A DNA stretch of 64,000 nucleotides from Muribaculaceae bacterium Isolate-013 (NCI) (GCA_004102785.1 SCEJ01000010.1:1-64000), one strand, 5' to 3'. Numbered from the stretch's first letter, positions 27,038-35,967 are shown. Notes: generated by a model not told the origin, from the sequence alone. Translations and numbers: made by a program.

Positions 27038-27511
27038 CTACTGTTTGATTAGTGTATATGTGATAACCTCTCCCTCGGCACCGGTATAGGTCAGCACCAT
27101 TTTTGAGCCGGTGTCGGTAACGATTTTCAGCGGCACAGCCTCCTCCTGTGGAAGACGCAGGAAAGCCGGCACACTGTAAAGATAATCGTTGATGCCGTTG
27201 CCGTGGTGACTGAGGTCAAGAGTCAGATAACCCTCTTCCTTGTCGAAAGTGCACCAGCGCCTTAGGGCTGTATGGTCCTCCGGAGCGTCAAGCATCACAA
27301 ATGATATTATATTGTTCTGAAAGGACCAGAAACAGTTGTATTCATAATCGTCGGCCTCTACGCCGTCGACTTCCAGCCCGGCGAGCCGCCATATGCCGAA
27401 AATCGAGCCTATGTCACCATTGTTGCGCGTACATCCGCAGGCGCCCGACAAAAGCGCAACTGCCATAAAGAATCCGAGGATTCTTCTTATGATTATATTG
27501 GAACACATCAT
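27038..27511 (-). CDS. Small lipocalin-like lipoprotein
   Basis: A 157-aa predicted lipoprotein with hydrophobic signal and cysteine at SGACGCT (two candidate lipobox cysteines). The mature part starts with GSIFGIWRLAGLEVDG and runs in short beta strands (FWSFQNNIISFVML, YLTLDLSHHGNG), as in the lipocalin-like families common in Bacteroidales (DUF4847-like). The exact family is not certain and no ligand can be named. It lies between wzi and legB, with 6 bp to legB. Confidence 0.65.
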   Translation of the reverse strand: MMCSNIIIRRILGFFMAVALLSGACGCTRNNGDIGSIFGIWRLAGLEVDGVEADDYEYNCFWSFQNNIISFVMLDAPEDHTALRRWCTFDKEEGYLTLDLSHHGNGINDYLYSVPAFLRLPQEEAVPLKIVTDTGSKMVLTYTGAEGEVITYTLIKQ

Positions 27512-27548
27512 ATTTGTATTTTCTGAGTATAATCCATTATGGCAGCAG

Positions 27549-29120
27549 TCACTTTCTGCCGCCGAGCGTAAAATCGCCGCAATATCGCAGTCCTACGCTG
27601 CCCCCCACGCGGTCGCCGAGCATCGTGCCGGTGTCGAATCCCACCTGGGCGGTAATCGAGAGGCCTTCGACCCTCTCTGACGAATACTGCACCTCTGCCA
27701 TCATAGATGTGGTGTGTGTGCTTTCAAACGCAGGCACATAGCCGCTGCCCCACCCTTTGCGGTAGCCACCCAGCACACGGTATTTCAGGCCACGCACCGG
27801 CTCACCCTCCACGCCGACATGAAAACCACGCACACGGTTGTTGACAAAACCCAGGTAGCCATCCTTGTTATATATCGGAGCGGGAAGGAAGGGGGTGCCT
27901 ATCGACATGCCGTAATACGCCCAGGAGTTGTATTCGTGATTGTTGTAATAGTCGTCCGAGCCCTCTGCTCTTGTTGTGATTGAAGACCCCGTGGCATCGT
28001 CAGGATCCCAGTGCATAGGGCCTGACTGGTTTGTAAAATCAAGATATTCCACCACGACACCGCTCACCACTCCAGGAAAAGCCGACTTGTATTCCAGCCC
28101 CCAAAGGCCGTCGAAGCCATTGAGGAATCCGATTCCGGAACCGTCCTCCCATGGTTTCTGGAGATATGCCCTGACAGTGGCGCCGTTGCGCAGCCAGTAG
28201 CGCAGATGCACGTCCCATGAACCGAGCGAGCTTCCGGAATAATATGACTGGCCGCCATCCTTGGGTATCAGCATCCTGAAGAACTCCTTTATGCCACGCG
28301 AGAATGTCTGTGAGGAGGTCTGGCGTCCCTGACTGTACCATGAGGTTGTGCCTCCGAACATCGCCCCTACCTGCATACCGACTGTCGCCGAGAACGGCTT
28401 CATCGGATTGGTGCGCAGAAAACATCGTTTATAACTGTAAATGGCTCCGAGATTTATATGGCCGGTATAGTAGTTGAAATGATTTTTCAGCCAGCCGTTG
28501 TCGGTGAGTTTGCCATATGAGATTTCCCCCTGGATCTGCACCCATCCGTCAGTGAACGGTATGTTCTGGAAATCCGTAAAACCGGCGCGCACCTCCGGGA
28601 TTGGCCGCGAGTTGCCGCTCTCCACAAGGTCGCCGCTTGAAAGCCGGTAGTCAAGCAATGCCGGCTGGCGCTCCTTAAGTCCTGCGGTAAGGAACACTCC
28701 GCGATAACGCACTTCGCCGAAAAGCTGCTGAATCCAGAATCCCTGGGGACGCTGATGGTTGACATCCCAGCTTCCGCTTCCGGTCGTCGCATTGTAGCGG
28801 TAACGGCCATATGCCGTGGCATTGGCATAGTCGCCGATAAGGTCTACACCCCATCCGTAACTGAACCTGGAATCAGTCTGCCACGGGTGGAAAAGACCAC
28901 CGCGGAAGAGTATGGTATTCGTCTGCGTGAGCACCCCGTGGCGGTTGGCGGCGATATACGACGGCGCGAATGTGCCGTCGCCTACATTTCCGAGCGCCTC
29001 CACTTTGTAGTCTATCTTATATTCGGCGCAGGTGTCCGGTGCGGACCATAGCGATACGGCCACAGCAACTGAAACTGCGCGCGCCGCGCGTGCCATCGGT
29101 TTCATATTCATGTCAATCAT
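27549..29120 (-). CDS. wzi: Wzi-family capsule assembly outer-membrane protein
   Basis: A 523-aa beta-barrel. A signal peptide (about 10-32, ending TCA) is followed by about 480 residues of alternating amphipathic strands rich in Tyr, Trp and Gly, with segments such as GWGVDLIGDYAN, RGVFLTAGLKER and GYRKGWGSGYVP that fit the Wzi/capsule_assembly family. Wzi is an outer-membrane lectin that anchors capsule to the cell surface. The final strand ends in a charged rather than aromatic residue. Its ATG overlaps the glsB stop (ATGA), so surface glycan anchoring is translationally coupled to glycine-lipid synthesis. Confidence 0.85.
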   Translation of the reverse strand: MIDMNMKPMARAARAVSVAVAVSLWSAPDTCAEYKIDYKVEALGNVGDGTFAPSYIAANRHGVLTQTNTILFRGGLFHPWQTDSRFSYGWGVDLIGDYANATAYGRYRYNATTGSGSWDVNHQRPQGFWIQQLFGEVRYRGVFLTAGLKERQPALLDYRLSSGDLVESGNSRPIPEVRAGFTDFQNIPFTDGWVQIQGEISYGKLTDNGWLKNHFNYYTGHINLGAIYSYKRCFLRTNPMKPFSATVGMQVGAMFGGTTSWYSQGRQTSSQTFSRGIKEFFRMLIPKDGGQSYYSGSSLGSWDVHLRYWLRNGATVRAYLQKPWEDGSGIGFLNGFDGLWGLEYKSAFPGVVSGVVVEYLDFTNQSGPMHWDPDDATGSSITTRAEGSDDYYNNHEYNSWAYYGMSIGTPFLPAPIYNKDGYLGFVNNRVRGFHVGVEGEPVRGLKYRVLGGYRKGWGSGYVPAFESTHTTSMMAEVQYSSERVEGLSITAQVGFDTGTMLGDRVGGSVGLRYCGDFTLGGRK

Positions 29121-30055
29121 AATGTCTCCTGGTGGAAAGTGTCGATATGGCGCTGCTTTTTCTCCTCGAATATATCAGCGATGGTAAGGAAAATACCGGT
29201 TTCCTCCACATTGCCGAATTCATCGTTAATGGCTGTGCCGAAAATTTTCATCGTTGGCGAAAGACTCATGTAGGCATTGACCAGCGGCGGGATATTGATG
29301 CCCCGGGCCCGGATCTCCCCGTTGAGCACCTTGTAGTCCTCCTTGAACGATGTGCCAGGCATCATCGAGGAGAAGCGGCTCAGGTCTGTGGTCAGAGCCA
29401 GAGGCTTGAACGGGCGCACCAGATTGTCGGGGTCGGGGAAGTGCGTGTTGAGGAAATACAGGAGCATATCGCGGCAGTCACGAAGATACTCGGGATACAT
29501 GGTGAACTTCCCGAACAGATATTTGATTTCGGGATATACCACGGTGAGCGCTCCCAGGCCGTCCCAAAGGTTGTCAAGAGTGAAGAGTGCCTTTGAGCCG
29601 GCTTTCGACGACTGATATTCCAGACGCACGAACGAGCGCCCGAGCTCGATGGTGTAAGGGAGATAGTCGGTGATGAACCGCTCTGAGAACCGGAACATAT
29701 GCGATGTGGCGATTCGCGGAGAGCCGTCGGGCAGCAGCCGCACATCACGGCCATGAATGAAACGGTAGCCGCCGGTAATCACCTTCTCCTCAGGGTCCCA
29801 TACTATCAACTGACGGCATGGCGGGTCCATGAGATCGTAATCGTCGATATCGCAACTTTTGCCCGTACCGCCGCCGGCTGTACGGAACGCAATCTCGCGC
29901 AGTCGTCCGATTTCCCTCATCACATTGGGCGCCTCGTCGGCCCGGACTATATAGATTTCGTTGTGACCTTTATTGGTATGGCGCAGAAACCGCGCAGGTG
30001 TTAGTTCGGCCTCAAGGAGGCTTACGGCAACAGGATCAATTATTTTCTGAGACAT
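29117..30055 (-). CDS. glsB: Glycine N-acyltransferase of glycine lipid synthesis (GlsB-like, GNAT fold)
   Basis: A 312-aa acyltransferase of the OlsB-like GNAT group. It has REIAFRTAGGGTG, DIDDYDLMDPPCRQLIVWD, GGYRFIHG and ELGRSFVRLEYQSSKAGSKALFTLDNLWDGLG, all typical of the hemolysin-like acyl-ACP N-acyltransferases. In Bacteroides thetaiotaomicron the homologous pair GlsB/GlsA makes N-acyl-glycine and then O-acylates it to give glycine lipids. The neighbour 31 bp upstream is the GlsA-like O-acyltransferase, which supports this reading. An ornithine or other amino acid substrate is less likely but not excluded. Confidence 0.85.
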   Translation of the reverse strand: MSQKIIDPVAVSLLEAELTPARFLRHTNKGHNEIYIVRADEAPNVMREIGRLREIAFRTAGGGTGKSCDIDDYDLMDPPCRQLIVWDPEEKVITGGYRFIHGRDVRLLPDGSPRIATSHMFRFSERFITDYLPYTIELGRSFVRLEYQSSKAGSKALFTLDNLWDGLGALTVVYPEIKYLFGKFTMYPEYLRDCRDMLLYFLNTHFPDPDNLVRPFKPLALTTDLSRFSSMMPGTSFKEDYKVLNGEIRARGINIPPLVNAYMSLSPTMKIFGTAINDEFGNVEETGIFLTIADIFEEKKQRHIDTFHQETL

Positions 30056-30086
30056 GACTTGATTTCATGTGACAACAAATTACTAT

Positions 30087-30965
30087 TCAGGATGCAGGCT
30101 GGCTACCCTCGTCAATCGCACGGAGGTTATAAACCATTCCACGCATAAGCCGGGCAAATCCCGAGGCGTCGCCGGCATCTATTTCTGTCCACGGCACCGG
30201 CCGCCCTATATATAGGTTGAACACCTTGCCGCGGCTATTGAAAATCTCACGCGGAAGGTATATCTGCTCGATATTGAATTTTATTCCAAGCCTCTTGCGC
30301 CACAAGGCGGTGCGATAGAAGCGCATGGAATTGGCGCCTTCAAAACACACCGGCACCATATCGCGCCGGTAGCGGATGCAGCGGTTTACAAACATCTTCT
30401 TCCAGTCGAGATCGGACACAATGCGGTGACGCTTGCCACCTATTGTTTCCTTACGCAAACGCGAAACGAGTCCGGCCGGAAAAATTATTATCGGGTCATC
30501 GCCGGCAAAAGCCTCGTCAAGACGGCACAGCGATTCGCGGCTCTGGGAGCCATGCTTGTTTACCGGGAGGAACACAGTGTGGAGCGGCGTGACGTGCATA
30601 AGCAGGTCATTGACCACGAACCATACCTGGCCGCCGAAATGACGGTGCACGAAATCGATGAGTATCATGCCGTCAAGAGCACCGAGCGGATGGTTCGAGA
30701 CAAACGTCACACGCCGATTCGCCGCTGACGGCATACGCTCCGGATGGCTCACCGTATAATCCACCCCGAGTGTATCGAACACACCGCGGCAGAACTCAGC
30801 GCCTTCCTTTCCGGCATTGGCCGCCAGCAGACCATTCAACTGCTCCTGGCAGATTGTGCGCTCAAGCCAGCGGAACACTCCCGAAGGAATGAACCGGCAC
30901 AGACGAGGCAGACGCTCGCGCAGAACGCCCTCCACATCTATACTGAGCACTTTCTCATCTTTCAT
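30087..30965 (-). CDS. glsA: O-acyltransferase of glycine lipid synthesis (GlsA-like, PlsC fold)
   Basis: A 292-aa PlsC-like acyltransferase. The catalytic NHPLGALDG (NHxxxxD, near residue 92) and IIFPAGLVSR (the EGTRS-equivalent block) are present, and the first 85 residues are helical. It is paired with glsB, so the predicted job is O-acylation of a 3-hydroxyacyl glycine to complete glycine lipid. It is the first gene of the ten-gene minus-strand block. A TAAATTTG -7 element lies only 5 bp upstream of its ATG, so the message may be nearly leaderless. Confidence 0.83.
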   Translation of the reverse strand: MKDEKVLSIDVEGVLRERLPRLCRFIPSGVFRWLERTICQEQLNGLLAANAGKEGAEFCRGVFDTLGVDYTVSHPERMPSAANRRVTFVSNHPLGALDGMILIDFVHRHFGGQVWFVVNDLLMHVTPLHTVFLPVNKHGSQSRESLCRLDEAFAGDDPIIIFPAGLVSRLRKETIGGKRHRIVSDLDWKKMFVNRCIRYRRDMVPVCFEGANSMRFYRTALWRKRLGIKFNIEQIYLPREIFNSRGKVFNLYIGRPVPWTEIDAGDASGFARLMRGMVYNLRAIDEGSQPAS

Positions 30966-30969
30966 AAGG

Positions 30970-31004
30970 CAAATTTACGGCTTTTTATGCTAACAGACAC
31001 CAAA
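30970..31004 (-). promoter_or_regulatory. Possible promoter of the glsA block
   Basis: On the minus strand TAAATTTG (30970-30977) is preceded by TTTG (31001-31004), but the 23-bp spacing is longer than the usual 19-21. The predicted start nearly coincides with the glsA ATG. Confidence 0.45.
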
Positions 31005-31021
31005 ATCCCATGCTTTTTTAT

Positions 31022-31029
31022 TAGATTTG
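31022..31029 (+). promoter_or_regulatory. -7 element for the DUF115-like gene
   Basis: TAGATTTG matches TAnnTTTG, 36 bp before the ATG at 31065, which lends weight to that start over the TTG at 31047. No -33 TTTG is seen. Confidence 0.4.
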
Positions 31030-31064
31030 CATCATAATTGGATTAATTGATTACTACACCACCT

Positions 31065-31931
31065 ATGCCCGACGGATTTCTACAATCATTATCCGGCTTT
31101 GTCTCAGAATGCTCTGCCACACTGAAGTCGTCAGTAAAGCTTCTGCTGGCCTCTCGCAGAGCCACGATAGGCCGCTCTGCTGAATACCGGCGCCCCCTTA
31201 TTGTGCTCGGCAACGGCCCCTCGCTGAAGGATAATCTGCTCAACGACATGGATACCCTGAGGGAGCACCCGGCATTGGCTGTGAACTTCTTTGCCAATTC
31301 TCCGGAATTCTCAATAGTCCGCCCGCGCTATTATGTGCTTGCCGACCCGCATTTCTTCACCGGAGGCGACTCGGACGAAAACGTCTCAAGGCTGGCCGCA
31401 AACATCCGGAGCGCATCATGGACGATGATTCTGTTTATCCCTGCCTCATTCCGCCGTCACGCCGCGGCATTCAATGGCTCTAAAATTGAAATCCGGTTTT
31501 TCAATGCCGTGGCTATGGAAGGTTTCCGCTGGTTCGAGCACCTTGCCTGGAGCCGCAACCTGGGTATGCCGCGGCCGAGAAATGTGCTGATACCGTCGCT
31601 GATGATCGGACTATCGCTGGGCTTCAAGACTATATATCTTCTTGGCGCCGACCATAGCTGGACCAGGACACTCTCTGTGACCGACGACAACACCGTGGTG
31701 TCTGTGCAGCCGCATTTTTATGCCGATTCGGCCGGCGAAAAGGAACGTGTAAGCAGTGTCTATGCCGGTGTGAGGCTGCACCAGGTTATGGAGAGCATGG
31801 TCATAGCCTTCCGCTCCTACCACGACATCCGGCGTTACGCCGCGCACATCGGAGCACAGATTTTCAATGCCACGCCCGGGTCGATGATTGACGCTTTTAC
31901 GCGTCAGCAACTTCCTCCGGCGCAATCATAA
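31065..31931 (+). CDS. DUF115/MptE-like protein, possible glycosyltransferase
   Basis: A 288-aa cytoplasmic protein. LIVLGNGPSLKDNL near residue 46 is the hallmark of DUF115 (6-hydroxymethylpterin pyrophosphokinase MptE-like) proteins, also present in Maf proteins that add nonulosonic acids to flagellin and resembling the start of GT42 sialyltransferases. Further blocks are RPRYYVLADPHFF, PSLMIGLSLGFKTIYLLGADHSWT and IFNATPGSMIDAF. I start at ATG 31065 rather than the TTG at 31047. It is divergent from the glsA-legB-neuB block, sharing a 99-bp gap. A role as nonulosonate transferase is a hypothesis from motif and neighbourhood. Confidence 0.6.
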   Translation: MPDGFLQSLSGFVSECSATLKSSVKLLLASRRATIGRSAEYRRPLIVLGNGPSLKDNLLNDMDTLREHPALAVNFFANSPEFSIVRPRYYVLADPHFFTGGDSDENVSRLAANIRSASWTMILFIPASFRRHAAAFNGSKIEIRFFNAVAMEGFRWFEHLAWSRNLGMPRPRNVLIPSLMIGLSLGFKTIYLLGADHSWTRTLSVTDDNTVVSVQPHFYADSAGEKERVSSVYAGVRLHQVMESMVIAFRSYHDIRRYAAHIGAQIFNATPGSMIDAFTRQQLPPAQS

Positions 31932-32005
31932 ACAGCCGCGCCATCTCATTTTTCACCCAACCCGTTCAGCCTATTTCAGCATTCATACCCATCTCTGACA
32001 GAATC

Positions 32006-32599
32006 ATGCCCGACTTCTATTCCACCATAAAAACTCCTGCCGAAGCCTCGCTCACTGAAAAACGAAGCCACTTCTACGCATTCGCCTATCCGGTGACTAC
32101 GGCATCGGAGGTGAAAGAGATTGTAAAAGGTCTGTCGAAAAAATATTATGACGCGCGCCACGTGTGCTGGGCATACATGCTCGGCGCCGAGCGCACCGAG
32201 TTCCTGTCAACCGACAACGGCGAGCCTTCAGGCACCGCAGGCAAACCTATTCTTGGACAAATTAACTCGCTTGGACTTACCAACATACTTGTGGCCGTAG
32301 TGCGCTATTTCGGGGGGATAAAACTCGGCACGCCCGGACTGATTGCAGCATATAAGGAAGCTGCCCGGCTGGTGCTTGAGGAAGCGGAAATCATACAGCG
32401 GCACGAGATGGCATCGGTGGCATTCACTTTCCCCTACCTCTCGATGAACGATGTGATGAAAGCCGTCAAGGATTCCGAAGCTGAAGTAAAGGACCGCGCA
32501 TTCGACAATGCGTGCGCCATGACCCTTGAAATACGCCAGGGTCTTGCGGACGCACTCCGCAAGACCCTGGCAGATATTCCCGGCGTATCGCTGCTATAA
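32006..32599 (+). CDS. yigZ: IMPACT/YigZ-family protein
   Basis: A 197-aa protein of the YigZ/IMPACT family. The N-terminal UPF0029 domain has EKRSHFYAFAYPV, ARHVCWAY, DNGEPSGTAGKPIL and VAVVRYFGGIKLGTPGLIAAYKEAA, and a shorter C-terminal domain follows (about 130-197). The eukaryotic relatives regulate the eIF2 kinase Gcn2; the bacterial role is unclear. Near the 3' end the coding sequence contains a perfect 16-bp inverted repeat (32535-32571), described separately. Confidence 0.9.
   Translation: MPDFYSTIKTPAEASLTEKRSHFYAFAYPVTTASEVKEIVKGLSKKYYDARHVCWAYMLGAERTEFLSTDNGEPSGTAGKPILGQINSLGLTNILVAVVRYFGGIKLGTPGLIAAYKEAARLVLEEAEIIQRHEMASVAFTFPYLSMNDVMKAVKDSEAEVKDRAFDNACAMTLEIRQGLADALRKTLADIPGVSLL
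32535..32571. repeat. Perfect 16-bp hairpin inside the yigZ coding sequence
   Basis: GCCAGGGTCTTGCGGA (32535-32550), loop CGCAC, and TCCGCAAGACCCTGGC (32556-32571) form a perfect 16-bp stem 28 nt before the stop codon, without a T-run. Confidence 0.9.
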
Positions 32600-32645
32600 G
32601 GTTACATCAGAATGTTGCCCGGGCAACAAGGCTAATGCCGTGTAC

Positions 32646-33425
32646 TCACCGCTCTTTCTTTGACAACAGATAGCGCGCCAGACCATAGGCATATCGGCGG
32701 AAGCCCGGACGGTAACACAGCAGCCTATCGAACCACGGCGTGTGACGGCTGATGTATTTTACAGCCATACCCACATACACCATGGCAAAAAGGGTGCCTC
32801 CCCCTACTACATTCCACTGCCATCTGCCGAGAAACAGATAACAGCTCGCCACCGCAAGCACCACAAGGGCGATATCGACAAATATCTTCACCTGGGCGAA
32901 CGGACGCCCTGTCAGCCTGCTGATCGCCACCGGAAGCCCCTCGCCGGGCATGGTGACAGAGCCGCAACGCACCTCGAACGACACCCCCAGGGCAAGAACC
33001 GTGCATCCGGCCAACTGAATGGCGCCCTGCGACAGAAGCGTTGTGCAGCTCAGCGAAGACGTAAGCCACATATTGAAGTCGATAAGAGCGCCGAAAACAA
33101 AACCGATTACCAACTGCAGCAACTGCACTGCCTCATAACGGCGCCTGAGCACTACAATCTGCCCTGCGACAAGGAGCACATTGAGCAGATTGGTATATTC
33201 TCCGAGCGTCAGCGCCGGCACAAAGCCGGCCTCGCCGCCAAGGGTAAAAGCAAGCGGAGCCGATGAAATCACGCTGCTGCCAAGGTTCGAGCGCACACAC
33301 AGCGCCACTCCGAGCGTCATCACGAAAAGCGATGCCAGCAACAACAGGTGCTGCCATACGAGCGACGCTATTTTCTCTTTTGACGAAATGTTCTCTTTAA
33401 TTCCTGCTAAAGATATATTGCTCAT
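32646..33425 (-). CDS. YczE/YitT-like integral membrane protein (DUF6198 type)
   Basis: A 259-aa membrane protein with five or six hydrophobic segments. MTLGVALCVRSNLGSSVISSAPLAF and GCTVLALGVSFEVRCGSVTMPGEGLPVAIS are typical of the YczE/YyaS/YitT membrane family, whose function is not established. It ends in a basic cytoplasmic tail (RYLLSKKER). Two starts are possible (33437 and 33425). I take the ATG at 33425 since it gives the shorter N-terminus with no loss of a helix. It follows the DUF2148 gene after 26 bp and may belong to that transcript. Confidence 0.75.
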   Translation of the reverse strand: MSNISLAGIKENISSKEKIASLVWQHLLLLASLFVMTLGVALCVRSNLGSSVISSAPLAFTLGGEAGFVPALTLGEYTNLLNVLLVAGQIVVLRRRYEAVQLLQLVIGFVFGALIDFNMWLTSSLSCTTLLSQGAIQLAGCTVLALGVSFEVRCGSVTMPGEGLPVAISRLTGRPFAQVKIFVDIALVVLAVASCYLFLGRWQWNVVGGGTLFAMVYVGMAVKYISRHTPWFDRLLCYRPGFRRYAYGLARYLLSKKER

Positions 33426-33451
33426 TAATTGAAGCATATAAATATCTCATC

Positions 33452-33973
33452 TCAGCGGTCGAAGAAAGGCGATTTTGATGAAGCCGATACCGGTATGGCG
33501 AAGTACTGGTAAGGCCCTTCACCGAGAAGCTTCATACGTGCTGCCGCCATTCCGGCGGAGTACATCACACGTGTATCCACCCGGCAGTCGGCAGCCGTGG
33601 CTACCGCCGAGCCGAGCGCAATGCCCACATCGACACTGTTGAAGGCACAAGGCACCCCGGGGAGCTTCTGCACGCATGAATCAAAGCCACAATGGCCGCA
33701 GTCAAGCCCCATAACTTCACGGCGAGTGGCTATCACAACCACACACCCGGCCTTGAGGATATTCTCGCCGTCGCGCTTGAATACGGGACGCCCCGTCTCT
33801 TCGTACAGAGCCTGCATCTCAGCCGACATGCGCTGTATGTCATCGCCGGTCACCAGACAGCATTCCAGCAGGTCAAGCCCTTTGGCTTTCGGCGCCGTGC
33901 GTGCGGCGGTGAGCATCCTCCGACCTGCCTCGATAACAGATGAAAGGCGTATGTCACGTTCGTTCTCTATCAT
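33452..33973 (-). CDS. DUF2148 ferredoxin-like domain protein
   Basis: A 173-aa protein of the DUF2148 family. A cysteine cluster LDCGHCGFDSC (Cys92, 95, 100) with another Cys at 109 suggests an iron-sulfur cluster, as the family's alternative name (ferredoxin domain) implies. The rest is a small alpha/beta fold with Ala/Gly-rich helices. The function is unknown, but the family is common in anaerobes. It begins 2 bp after the queA stop and is probably translated from the ftsX-queA transcript. Confidence 0.85.
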   Translation of the reverse strand: MIENERDIRLSSVIEAGRRMLTAARTAPKAKGLDLLECCLVTGDDIQRMSAEMQALYEETGRPVFKRDGENILKAGCVVVIATRREVMGLDCGHCGFDSCVQKLPGVPCAFNSVDVGIALGSAVATAADCRVDTRVMYSAGMAAARMKLLGEGPYQYFAIPVSASSKSPFFDR

Positions 33974-33975
33974 GG

Positions 33976-35028
33976 TCAGTCTATGATAAGCATGGCGTCG
34001 CCATAGGCGCCGAATCTGTATTCCTCAGCCACAGCTTTTTCGTAAGCCTTCATCACCAGGTCGTAACCTCCGAAAGCGCATACCATCATCAGCATGGTTG
34101 AGTAAGGCAGGTGGAAGCCGGTGACAAGAGCGGTCGACACCGTGAAATCATACGGCGGAAAGATAAACTTGTTGGTCCATCCGGTGTAGGTTTTCATATG
34201 CCCCCCCATGCTGACGGCTGAGGCGATGCCGCGCAGGGTGGAAGTGCCAACGGCGCACACCCGGCGCCCGTTGTCTTTGGCATTGTTCACAAGATCAACG
34301 AGTTCATCCGACACGCTCATATCCTCAGAGTCCATGCGGTGTTTGGTAAGATCCTCCACATCAATATCGCGGAATGCACCAAGACCGCTGTGCACAGTGA
34401 TGAAACCCTGCTCCACTCCTTTGATTTCGAGACGCTTCAGCAACTCGCGGCTGAAATGCAGCCCGGCGGCGGGAGCAACCACGGCACCTTCGTTGCGGGC
34501 AAAGATTGTCTGGTAGTTCTCGGCATCGTCAGGCTCGGCATCACGCTTGATATATTCCGGCAGTGGCGTCTGTCCCAGCTTGAACAGATTGGCCTTGAAC
34601 TCCTCGTGCGAGCCGTCGTAGAGGAAGCGGAGTGTCCGTCCGCGCGATGTGGTGTTGTCGATAACCTCGGCAACCATCGATTCGTCATCGCCGAAATAGA
34701 GTTTGTTGCCGATGCGGATTTTACGCGCCGGCTCCACAAGCACATCCCAGAGCTTGTTGTCGGCATTCAGCTCACGCAACAGAAAAACCTCGATACGGGC
34801 ACCGGTCTTCTCCTTGTTTCCGTACAGGCGCGCGGGGAAAACCTCCGTGTCATTGAACACCATCACATCTCCTTCGTCGAAATAGTTGATGATTTCCTTG
34901 AAAACACGTTCTTCTATCTCGCCCGTCTTTCGGTGCACCACCATCAGGCGGCATTCATCGCGGCGGGGAGCGGGATACTGGGCGATCAGATCCTCGGGAA
35001 GTTTGAATTTAAACTGTGAGAGCTTCAT
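33976..35028 (-). CDS. queA: tRNA queuosine synthesis ribosyltransferase-isomerase
   Basis: Transfers and isomerises the ribosyl moiety of S-adenosylmethionine to preQ1 at tRNA position 34 to give epoxyqueuosine. The 350-aa protein shows the family blocks [58 protein letters not shown] and [16 protein letters not shown]. Other queuosine genes are not in the window. It lies 77 bp after truB, with two tRNA modification genes side by side in the conserved ftsX-DUF3098-uppP-truB-queA order. Confidence 0.95.
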   Translation of the reverse strand: MKLSQFKFKLPEDLIAQYPAPRRDECRLMVVHRKTGEIEERVFKEIINYFDEGDVMVFNDTEVFPARLYGNKEKTGARIEVFLLRELNADNKLWDVLVEPARKIRIGNKLYFGDDESMVAEVIDNTTSRGRTLRFLYDGSHEEFKANLFKLGQTPLPEYIKRDAEPDDAENYQTIFARNEGAVVAPAAGLHFSRELLKRLEIKGVEQGFITVHSGLGAFRDIDVEDLTKHRMDSEDMSVSDELVDLVNNAKDNGRRVCAVGTSTLRGIASAVSMGGHMKTYTGWTNKFIFPPYDFTVSTALVTGFHLPYSTMLMMVCAFGGYDLVMKAYEKAVAEEYRFGAYGDAMLIID

Positions 35029-35105
35029 ATATCAAAGTTTTCGTTGCAAGCGGTTGCTGATAATGTTGTAGTATATAGATAGTATGTTGAGTATCGTTAT
35101 TCTGA

Positions 35106-35951
35106 TTATTCCGCACGGGGTGCGGCTTCGGGGCCGTTGCCGGGGCGCAGATTCCACGGAAGGATATCGGCACGGCTGAGGGTAGATTCGGTGACTGGCC
35201 GCGGAGGCAACTGCGGAATCTGCACCGGCACACCCTCCTCTGAAAGGATTTCCATTGGTGCGGTGCGGATATAGTGCTCGGCCTCGTCAACGGTCATACA
35301 GTCGGCTATATCGCTGTCGCCCACCCTCTCGCGGCGGAGCGCCGTGAGGTAGCCGCCCGAACCGAGAGCAGCGCCTATGTCGCGGGCAAGAGCGCGTATG
35401 TAAGTCCCCTTTGAGCACACCACTCTCACCGTAATGCTTTCGGGTGAGTATTTCTCAAGCGTTATCTCGTCAATAACCAGCACTTTGGGTTTCAGGCCCG
35501 GGTCATCTCCCTTGCGGGCTATGGCGTATGCGCGTCGCCCGTCGACCTTGCATGCCGAATAAGCCGGCGGTGTCTGCTCGATGCGGCCGGTGAATTTTGC
35601 AAGCGCCTCCTCCACTGCCTCGCGGGTGATATGTTCCGTGGGATAAGTGGCATCGACCGGTGTCTCCAGGTCAAACGACGGAGTGGTAGCTCCCAAAGCG
35701 ATTTCAGCGGTGTAGATTTTACGGCCGGCCTGCAGCTCATCGATACGCCTGGTGGACTTTCCGCTGCATATCAGCATCACACCCGAGGCAAGAGGGTCAA
35801 GAGTGCCTGCATGGCCGACTTTGAGCTTGCGCACGCCCAGCGGCCTGAGGCGCGCCAGCAGCGCTCCGCGCAGTTTCTTAACCACGTGAAACGACGACCA
35901 GCCAAGCGGCTTATCGACCATGAATATGTGTCCGTCAACCGGATTTATCAT
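35106..35951 (-). CDS. truB: tRNA pseudouridine-55 synthase
   Basis: Forms pseudouridine 55 in the T-loop of tRNAs. The 281-aa protein has the TruB catalytic motif HAGTLDPLASG with Asp52, the N-terminal DKPLGWSS, YSACKVDGRRAYAIAR and SKGTYIRALARDIG. Its last 30 residues form a Pro- and Ala-rich tail beyond the usual end. It starts 16 bp after uppP. Confidence 0.95.
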   Translation of the reverse strand: MINPVDGHIFMVDKPLGWSSFHVVKKLRGALLARLRPLGVRKLKVGHAGTLDPLASGVMLICSGKSTRRIDELQAGRKIYTAEIALGATTPSFDLETPVDATYPTEHITREAVEEALAKFTGRIEQTPPAYSACKVDGRRAYAIARKGDDPGLKPKVLVIDEITLEKYSPESITVRVVCSKGTYIRALARDIGAALGSGGYLTALRRERVGDSDIADCMTVDEAEHYIRTAPMEILSEEGVPVQIPQLPPRPVTESTLSRADILPWNLRPGNGPEAAPRAE

Positions 35952-35967
35952 AATTGCTGCCTAATTT

